Positions 8,850 through 14,265 of a stretch of DNA of 14,265 bases are shown here, one piece after another (position 1 is the stretch's first letter; the number at the start of each line of letters is the position of its first letter). Both the position numbers and the translations under genes were made by a program. The notes beneath the pieces were generated by a model, which saw only the letters and a list, made by a program, of their open reading frames with translations, was not told the DNA's origin and ran no database searches. Source of the stretch: DATLFQ01 sp035540915 (GTDB taxonomy: Bacteria > Actinomycetota > Acidimicrobiia > Acidimicrobiales > GCA-2861595); assembly GCA_035540915.1 (NCBI GenBank), contig DATLFQ010000014.1:1-14265 (forward strand), given 5' to 3'.

Positions 8850-9893
8850 GTGACGCCCACGCCCGCCGCCGCCACCCGATCGCGCTGGCTGGCGCCCCTG
8901 GCCCTGGTCGGCGCGGCGGCGATCGGACTGTCAGGTTGCTCGTTCGTGAACCCGCGCGGGGGCGAGGCGGCGGCCCCGCCGACCACGCGCCGGCCCGCCA
9001 CCACCACGACCTCCAGCACGACCACGACCACCACCACGACCACCACCACGACGACCACGGTTCCCGGCATCACCGCGACCACCGCACCGCCGCCCGGGCT
9101 GGGCCAGGGCGCCTCGGGCGCCGAGGTCCTCGCCCTGGAGCAGCGCCTCGCCGAGCTGCGCTACGACGTCGGCAAGGTGGACGGGTCCTTCGACGCCACG
9201 ACCCACCACGCGGTGATGGCCTTCCAGAAACTTCACGGGCTGGCGCGCACCGGCCGGGCCACCAGCGACGTGATCGCCGCGCTGCCGGGGGCCACGCTGG
9301 CCGCGGCCATGTTCGCCGAGGGGGGCCCCAACCGCGTCGAGATCGATCTCAAGCGCCAGGTGCTGCTGCTGTTCCAGAACGGCGAGCTGGTCCGGGTGCT
9401 GTCGGCCTCGACGGGCACCGGCAAGCGCTACTGCGTCGACGGCGAGTGCGCCCGGGCGGTCACCCCCGGGGGATCGTTCAAGGTCGGGCGGAAGATCAAG
9501 GGCCTGCGGGTCAGCCGGCTGGGCAAGCTCTACAACCCCCTGTACTTCAACGGCGGCATCGCCATCCATGGCTCGCCGTCGGTGCCGGCCGGCCCGGCGT
9601 CCCACGGCTGCGTCCGCATCCCGATGTCGGCGTCGTTGTGGTTCCACGAGACGGTGCCGACGGGCACCCCGGTCTACGTGCTCGGGGGCAGCCGGGCACC
9701 GGTGCCCTTCAACGAGCAGGCGCCGGCCGAGGCGACGACGGCGCCCGTCCCCGCACCGGTGCCGGTGCCCCTGGAGGCCCCGACGACCACCACGACGCTG
9801 ACGCCGGTGGTGCCGCTGGTCCCGGTGGAACCGGCTCCTCCGGCGCCGGCGCCCACCCCGTTGCTGCCGTTGCCCGCCCAGCCGCCCGGGTAG
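8850..9893 (+). CDS. Lipoprotein L,D-transpeptidase with peptidoglycan-binding domain
   Basis: Cell-wall enzyme that forms or remodels L,D (3-3 type) crosslinks or attaches proteins to peptidoglycan outside the membrane. From GTG 8850 the order is: lipoprotein signal with lipobox LSGC (Cys30), Thr stalk (51-70, including 14 Thr in a row), PG-binding-1-like domain (about 85-145, ending YDVGKVDGSFD then FQKLHGL), YkuD catalytic domain (about 161-275) with IAIHGS (His240) and SHGCVRI (His252, Cys254 nucleophile, Arg256), then a Pro/Ala/Thr-rich tail (about 284-347) that may span the wall. Upstream in-frame codons read as the tandem repeats and are rejected as coding. Cys195 and Cys200 could form a small disulfide loop in the catalytic domain. 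It stands alone, with its own candidate promoter. Confidence 0.92.
   Translation: MTPTPAAATRSRWLAPLALVGAAAIGLSGCSFVNPRGGEAAAPPTTRRPATTTTSSTTTTTTTTTTTTTTVPGITATTAPPPGLGQGASGAEVLALEQRLAELRYDVGKVDGSFDATTHHAVMAFQKLHGLARTGRATSDVIAALPGATLAAAMFAEGGPNRVEIDLKRQVLLLFQNGELVRVLSASTGTGKRYCVDGECARAVTPGGSFKVGRKIKGLRVSRLGKLYNPLYFNGGIAIHGSPSVPAGPASHGCVRIPMSASLWFHETVPTGTPVYVLGGSRAPVPFNEQAPAEATTAPVPAPVPVPLEAPTTTTTLTPVVPLVPVEPAPPAPAPTPLLPLPAQPPG
9001..9052. repeat. ACC/ACG trinucleotide tract coding poly-Thr
   Basis: A run of near-identical Thr codons (ACC/ACG), broken once by two Ser codons, encodes the surface-protein stalk. Length may vary by slippage in steps of three, changing stalk length without breaking the frame. 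Confidence 0.6.
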
Positions 9894-9995
9894 GCCTCGC
9901 GCTTCGTCCCGAAGATCCCGATTGCCCGGGCGCTGCGGGGAATTGTGCGCCTTGACGACTAAAGCCGGTCATGCCATCCGTCCGATGCCCTACGG

Positions 9996-11828
9996 GTGCA
10001 AACGCATCCGGAGAGAACCCAAGCTGCGCCTCGGGTACGGGCGGCCCTCGCCGTCGTCCTGCTGGCCGTCGTCGCATCCGTCCTGGCCCCGCCGGCCGGC
10101 GCCGCCCCCATCCGCGTCAGCGGGCGGGGGGCAGCCGCACCTCCGGCGACACTGTCCGACTACTGGAACGGTCGGGCCGACTGGAAGCTGGCGCACTTCT
10201 ACGACAAGGAAGCCTACGAACTGCTCCCGGGCGACGGCGGGTTCGGGGCCGGAACCCTGTTCGACATCGGTCCGGACGGCAGCTGGTACTGGTTCTACCG
10301 GACGATCGTCAACCCGGGCGCCAACTGCTCCTTCTTCCCCTCGACGGGCACCGTCGTGCGCAAGTCGAGCGACCGCGGCCACACCTGGGGGCCGGCGGTC
10401 CGCGTCGTGGAGCCTCAGGCGGGCACGGCATGGGCGTGCGAGGCGACCGACGGCGACGCGCACTGGGACGGCTCGCAGTGGTACTACCTCTTCCAGTGCC
10501 GGGCCGATCCGGCCCACCCCGGCCCATGGGGCGACGTGTGGAACGTCTGCGTGTTCCGCAACACCGCCGCCGACCCGACGACGGGCCGCTGGGAGCCCGT
10601 CGTGGACCACCCCGTGATGGGTGACTACCCGGGCGGCTACAACCCGTGGCTCGACATCTGCGACCAGGCAAGCGACGACTGCGCCCGTGTCGCCGGGGGG
10701 ACCAGACGGGTCGACGGCACCGGGACCCCGAGCATCTTCGACGTCCCCTCCGAGCCCGGCTGGCACTTCGTCGACCTGCACGGCGTCGATCCCCAGGGCC
10801 TGCAGTACCAGGGGATCGTGAAGACGCGCGACTTCCTGACCTACGTTGCCGGGACCGGGAGCAATCTCCCGACCGACGCGGTGTTCGATCGCGGGGACGC
10901 CGTCGCCTGGCGGGAGCCGACGCCCTTCTGGGGGCCGGCCCAGATCGGCGGCGGCGGAGGCGCCATCGCCTACGACCCGACCGACGGCTACTACTACAAC
11001 GTCGTCGAGGCCTCCAACGGCCCGGGGGGGTGCTTCCTGGCCTCGACCATGGACCTCGGCATCCTGCGGGCGAAGAGCCCGGCTGCGACCTCCTGGGAAC
11101 AACCGTCCAGGCCGGGCCGTGAGAACCCGATCTTCTACTCCCAGCAAGACACCTTGTCCGAGGAGCCCCACGCCCTCCGGTGCACGCCCTCGTACTCGAC
11201 GGTCTTTCGCGATCCGACCACCGGTGAGACGTTCCTCTCCTTCGTCCGCCGATCGAGCGACCGGTCCCAGGGCGTGTACGTCTTCAAGCTTCTCTTCAAC
11301 CTCCTGGCCAACGGCGACGCCTGGCGGTGCGTCGACTCCGCGCCGTGGCGCCTGGCCAGCCCGTCCTCGCCGACGGATGCCTTCGCCATATGGCGGGACG
11401 GCAACTGGGCGAGCGACGGCGGCTGCTACTTCGCGCTGACCCAGGACGTCGCCCAGGACGTCCGTGTCGCTCCCGGGTCGGTGAGTTCGGTGGCCTGGGG
11501 CGGCAAGCTGGCCGGGCGAAGCTCGTCGGCGGCACCGCCCATGGGCTACCTGTCCCTGCCCGGCTCGGGAACGGCGCAGCTCACGTTGACCCAGCTCAAC
11601 CGGCACGGCCGGCTGCTGTCGACCGCGACGTTGCCCGTCGCGGTCGGGGCCGCCGGGGAGGACTACGTCGCCGCCTCGAGCCGGACATCGGTGCACCGGT
11701 CGACGAGCACGCTCCGGTTCACGATCAGCCCCGGCGGGAGCGGTCTGGCCGTCCTGGCCGACGAGCTTTACGTCGAGCCGCTCGCCGGGCGGGCCCGCAT
11801 CCCGCTGCCGGGAAGGTTCTCCCGGTAG
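9996..11828 (+). CDS. Secreted protein, sialidase/GH43-like beta-propeller candidate (610 aa)
   Basis: I recognise no exact family. GTG 9996 opens a typical signal peptide: basic RVR at 13-15, hydrophobic AALAVVLLAVVASVLA, and signal peptidase site AGA/AP after residue 36. The mature protein is rich in Trp, Tyr, Gly and Asp. An Asp-box, SSDRGHTW (124-131, S-x-D-x-G-x-T-W), precedes blocks such as WDGSQWYYLFQCRAD, GYNPWLDICDQASDDC and WREPTPFWGP, as expected of sialidase- or GH43-like propellers acting on extracellular glycans. The mature protein has ten cysteines, an even number that suits disulfides. The last ~110 residues (GYLSLPGSGTAQLTLTQL, then VLADELYVEPL) look like a beta-sandwich, perhaps carbohydrate-binding. 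No catalytic residues can be assigned and no clear ribosome site is seen. It stands alone and may act on exopolysaccharide. Confidence 0.8.
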   Translation: MQTHPERTQAAPRVRAALAVVLLAVVASVLAPPAGAAPIRVSGRGAAAPPATLSDYWNGRADWKLAHFYDKEAYELLPGDGGFGAGTLFDIGPDGSWYWFYRTIVNPGANCSFFPSTGTVVRKSSDRGHTWGPAVRVVEPQAGTAWACEATDGDAHWDGSQWYYLFQCRADPAHPGPWGDVWNVCVFRNTAADPTTGRWEPVVDHPVMGDYPGGYNPWLDICDQASDDCARVAGGTRRVDGTGTPSIFDVPSEPGWHFVDLHGVDPQGLQYQGIVKTRDFLTYVAGTGSNLPTDAVFDRGDAVAWREPTPFWGPAQIGGGGGAIAYDPTDGYYYNVVEASNGPGGCFLASTMDLGILRAKSPAATSWEQPSRPGRENPIFYSQQDTLSEEPHALRCTPSYSTVFRDPTTGETFLSFVRRSSDRSQGVYVFKLLFNLLANGDAWRCVDSAPWRLASPSSPTDAFAIWRDGNWASDGGCYFALTQDVAQDVRVAPGSVSSVAWGGKLAGRSSSAAPPMGYLSLPGSGTAQLTLTQLNRHGRLLSTATLPVAVGAAGEDYVAASSRTSVHRSTSTLRFTISPGGSGLAVLADELYVEPLAGRARIPLPGRFSR

Positions 11829-11949
11829 GTCGCTGGTGTCGAACGAGCCACCTTCGGCGCCGGGCCGCTGGCGGCGCAACCAACTCGCCCATCAGGCCGG
11901 TGCATCAGGGGCTCCATCGTGCGGGAACGTCGTTCGACACCAGCCACCT
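11827..11949. repeat. Imperfect 20-bp inverted repeat spanning a convergent intergenic region
   Basis: Arm 11827-11846 (AGGTCGCTGGTGTCGAACGA) and arm 11930-11949 (TCGTTCGACACCAGCCACCT) are complementary at 19 of 20 positions, separated by 83 bp. The left arm begins inside the TAG stop of the secreted protein. The convergent neighbour is sufC. It could be a large terminator-like structure or the ends of a 123-bp miniature element; no target duplication is obvious and no ORF is inside. The region 11829-11970 holds nothing else I can support. Confidence 0.6.
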
Positions 11950-11970
11950 GGGCCCAGCCGGCGGGTGCGC

Positions 11971-12710
<740 letters not shown>

Positions 12711-12714
<4 letters not shown>

Positions 12715-13028
12715 CGGGGCAGCTCCAGCACGAGGTCGTCGCCGTCCCGCCTGACGGCGTAGACCGGGACCGGCTTCACCGCCGGGAGCGACTGCGGCTC
12801 ACCGGTGGTGAGCGAGAACGTGCTGCCGTGCTTCCAGCACTCGATCTCCAGGTCGTCGGCCAGGACCTCGCCCTCGGACAGCGAGAAGTCGGCGTGGCTG
12901 CACCGGTCGCCCAGAGCGTAGAAGTCGTCGCCGATGCGCACGACCGCCACGCGATGCCCGTCGACCTCGAAGCGCCGGGCCTCGCCCGGGGCGAGCTCGT
13001 CGGCGGCGCACAGCCGCGTGGTCGTCAC
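12711..13028 (-). CDS. Rieske [2Fe-2S] ferredoxin in the suf operon (105 aa)
   Basis: Soluble Rieske-type ferredoxin resembling the ferredoxin subunits of aromatic-ring dioxygenases. The cluster motif is complete: Cys43-x-His45 in DRCSHADFSLSEGEV and Cys64-x2-His67 in IECWKHGSTFSL, followed by TGEPQSLPAVKPVPVY, the conserved trailing block of the family. No membrane segment is present, so it is cytoplasmic. The GTG start at 13028 overlaps the sufD stop and its own stop overlaps the sufC start, each as GTGA, so the three genes are tightly coupled. Placement between sufD and sufC is a known arrangement in Actinomycetota; the name cinnamate dioxygenase ferredoxin that such genes often receive is misleading. 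An electron-carrier role in cluster assembly is inferred from position. Confidence 0.92.
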
Positions 13029-14265
13029 TGCGCCGGGCTCGCGGCCGGATGGGTGAGCTTGGCGGCGAGCGCCTCGCGCACGACCGGGCGGAGACCCGGT
13101 ACGGGCGAGCGCTCCACGATCTCGTCGAAGAAGCCGAGCACGATGAGGCGGTCGGCCACCTCGGGGGGCACGCCACGCGACTCCAGGTAGTACCGCTGGT
13201 CCTCGTCGATGGGCCCCACGGCAGAGGCGTGCGAGCAGCGCACGTCGTTCTCCTCGATCTCCAGGTTCGGCACCGAGTCGGCGTGGGCACCCTCGGTCAG
13301 CACCAGGTTGCGGTTGGTCTGGAAGGCGTTCGTGCCGGCTGCGCCGGGGCGCACCCGGATGAGGCCGGTGTAGACGGCGTGCGACTCGTCCTCCACCGCC
13401 CCCTTGAACAGCAGGTCGCTGGTGGTCTTGGGCGCGGCGTGGTCCTGCATGGTGCGGAAGTCGTGCATCTGGGTCCCGTCGCCGAAGTAGGCGGCCCGCA
13501 GCTCGCTGGTGCCTCCCTGGCCGGCCAGGCCGGAGTCGGCCCGGAGGCGGGCGTAGTCCCCGCCCAGGGCCACCACCGTGGACTCCAGGGTGGCGTCCCG
13601 GCCCACGCGGCTGGCCTGGTAGGCCACCTGCCAGGCAGAGCTGCCCAGCTGCTGCAATCCCAGGTAGGACAGGCGGCCGGCGTCGCCCACCTCCAGCTCG
13701 ACCACCGGCGCCACCAGCGAGCGCTGGCCCTCCGGCGACACCAGGTGGTCGACCACGGTCAGTCGCCCGCGATCGCCCACCTGCACGACGAGCCGGGGGA
13801 ACACGGCACCCCCCGGCGCGTCCACCACGTGGACGACCACCACCGGGTGCTCGACCTCGACCGCGGCTGGGACCCGCACCAGCGCGCCGTCGAGCAGGAA
13901 TGCCTCGCCGAGATCCACGAAGGGGTCGGCGCGGCCGGCCACCGAGCCGAGCGCCTCGGCCGCCCCCGGCACGTCGGCCAGCGAGCCGAGCAGCACCTGG
14001 GCGGCGACCAGCTCCGGGCCGAGTTCGGCCCGGACCACCTGGCCGTTGTGGACCACCAGCAGGCCGGCCCGCGGCCCGACCGCCTCCACCAGCGCGAGGA
14101 CGGCGGGCGGGAGCGGGCCCGCCTGGCTCGGCCCCGGGATCACCGGCCTGTACGCGTCGAGGTCGAGGTCGTCGATGCGGCTGTAGCGCCACACCTCCTC
14201 GGCCTGGCTCGGCAGCGTCGCCGCCGCGAAGCGATCCCAGGCCTCGGCCCGGCGCTGGCGCAGCC
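13025..14265 (-). CDS. sufD: Fe-S cluster assembly scaffold subunit SufD (5' partial)
   Basis: Scaffold subunit of the SufBC2D complex, a right-handed beta-helix protein that pairs with SufB. The C-terminal core is diagnostic: MHDFRTMQDHAAPKTTSDLLFKGAV, then YTGLIRVRPGAAGTNAFQTNRNLVL, then VRCSHASAVGPIDEDQRYYLESRGV, where the His after CS corresponds to the conserved SufD histidine implicated in cluster assembly. A GTG at 14194 is in frame, but the codons before it read LRQRRAEAWDRFAAATLPSQ followed by AEEVWRYSRIDDLD, which is the normal SufD N-terminal region. The gene therefore runs off the right edge, with about 412 residues visible. sufB is expected further upstream, outside the window. 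It is coupled to the Rieske gene by a GTGA overlap. Confidence 0.95.
   Translation of the reverse strand, partial: LRQRRAEAWDRFAAATLPSQAEEVWRYSRIDDLDLDAYRPVIPGPSQAGPLPPAVLALVEAVGPRAGLLVVHNGQVVRAELGPELVAAQVLLGSLADVPGAAEALGSVAGRADPFVDLGEAFLLDGALVRVPAAVEVEHPVVVVHVVDAPGGAVFPRLVVQVGDRGRLTVVDHLVSPEGQRSLVAPVVELEVGDAGRLSYLGLQQLGSSAWQVAYQASRVGRDATLESTVVALGGDYARLRADSGLAGQGGTSELRAAYFGDGTQMHDFRTMQDHAAPKTTSDLLFKGAVEDESHAVYTGLIRVRPGAAGTNAFQTNRNLVLTEGAHADSVPNLEIEENDVRCSHASAVGPIDEDQRYYLESRGVPPEVADRLIVLGFFDEIVERSPVPGLRPVVREALAAKLTHPAASPAQ

Noticed and set aside
8564..9082. Upstream extension of the 113-aa minus-strand protein, including a poly-Val run
   Set aside because: The poly-Val is the antisense of the Thr codon tract; the strong ribosome site at 8570-8574 supports GTG 8563.
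9894..9995. Possible riboswitch or promoter before the secreted protein (short CTTCG/CGAAG hairpin, TTGACG at 9952)
   Set aside because: No consensus of c-di-GMP, c-di-AMP or cobalamin riboswitches could be matched and no -10 sits at the right distance from TTGACG; nothing I can support in this 102-bp gap.

Overview
The window is high-GC, gene-dense DNA with many GTG starts, 4-bp stop/start overlaps (ATGA, GTGA), weak ribosome binding sites and Thr/Pro-rich secreted proteins. SufU rather than IscU, and a Rieske protein inside the suf operon, point to a member of the Actinomycetota. An acidimicrobial lineage is my guess; nothing here identifies a genus.

Layout. (1) 2-2019, plus strand: the end of a FecCD/BtuC-type metal-chelate permease, cut by the left edge, and its ATPase. 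The ATPase frame runs 234 bp into the antiparallel 3' end of the next gene. (2) 1786-3924, minus strand: a glycogen-debranching-type glycosidase. (3) 4077-5310, minus strand: a two-gene unit with a protein-glutaminase-like cysteine deamidase (Cys-His-Asp triad visible) and, downstream, a small protein that resembles the enzyme's own N-terminal domain. (4) 5535-8238, plus strand: a tightly coupled operon sufC-sufS-sufU-ferredoxin. (5) 8222-8563, minus strand: a small unrecognised protein. (6) 8850-9893, plus strand: a lipoprotein L,D-transpeptidase with a poly-Thr stalk. (7) 9996-11828, plus strand: a large secreted protein with one Asp-box, probably sialidase/GH43-like. (8) 11829-11970: an intergenic stretch spanned by a 20-bp inverted repeat. 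(9) 11971-14265, minus strand: sufD (cut by the right edge), a Rieske ferredoxin and a second sufC.

How the genes fit together. Regions 4 and 9 both belong to SUF iron-sulfur cluster assembly, but they are two facing units, each with its own SufC ATPase and its own small iron-sulfur carrier. SufS removes sulfur from cysteine, SufU accepts it, and SufB(off-window)-SufC-SufD is the scaffold. The iron-chelate-type transporter at the left edge could supply iron, but this is inferred only from nearness.

The most unusual content is region 3. It encodes a deamidase with no signal peptide, many cysteines and a free-standing copy of its N-terminal domain. A nested inverted repeat overlaps its probable -10 box. 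Autoinhibition, immunity or export-adaptor roles for the copied domain are hypotheses. No CRISPR array, tRNA, rRNA, transposase or phage gene was seen.
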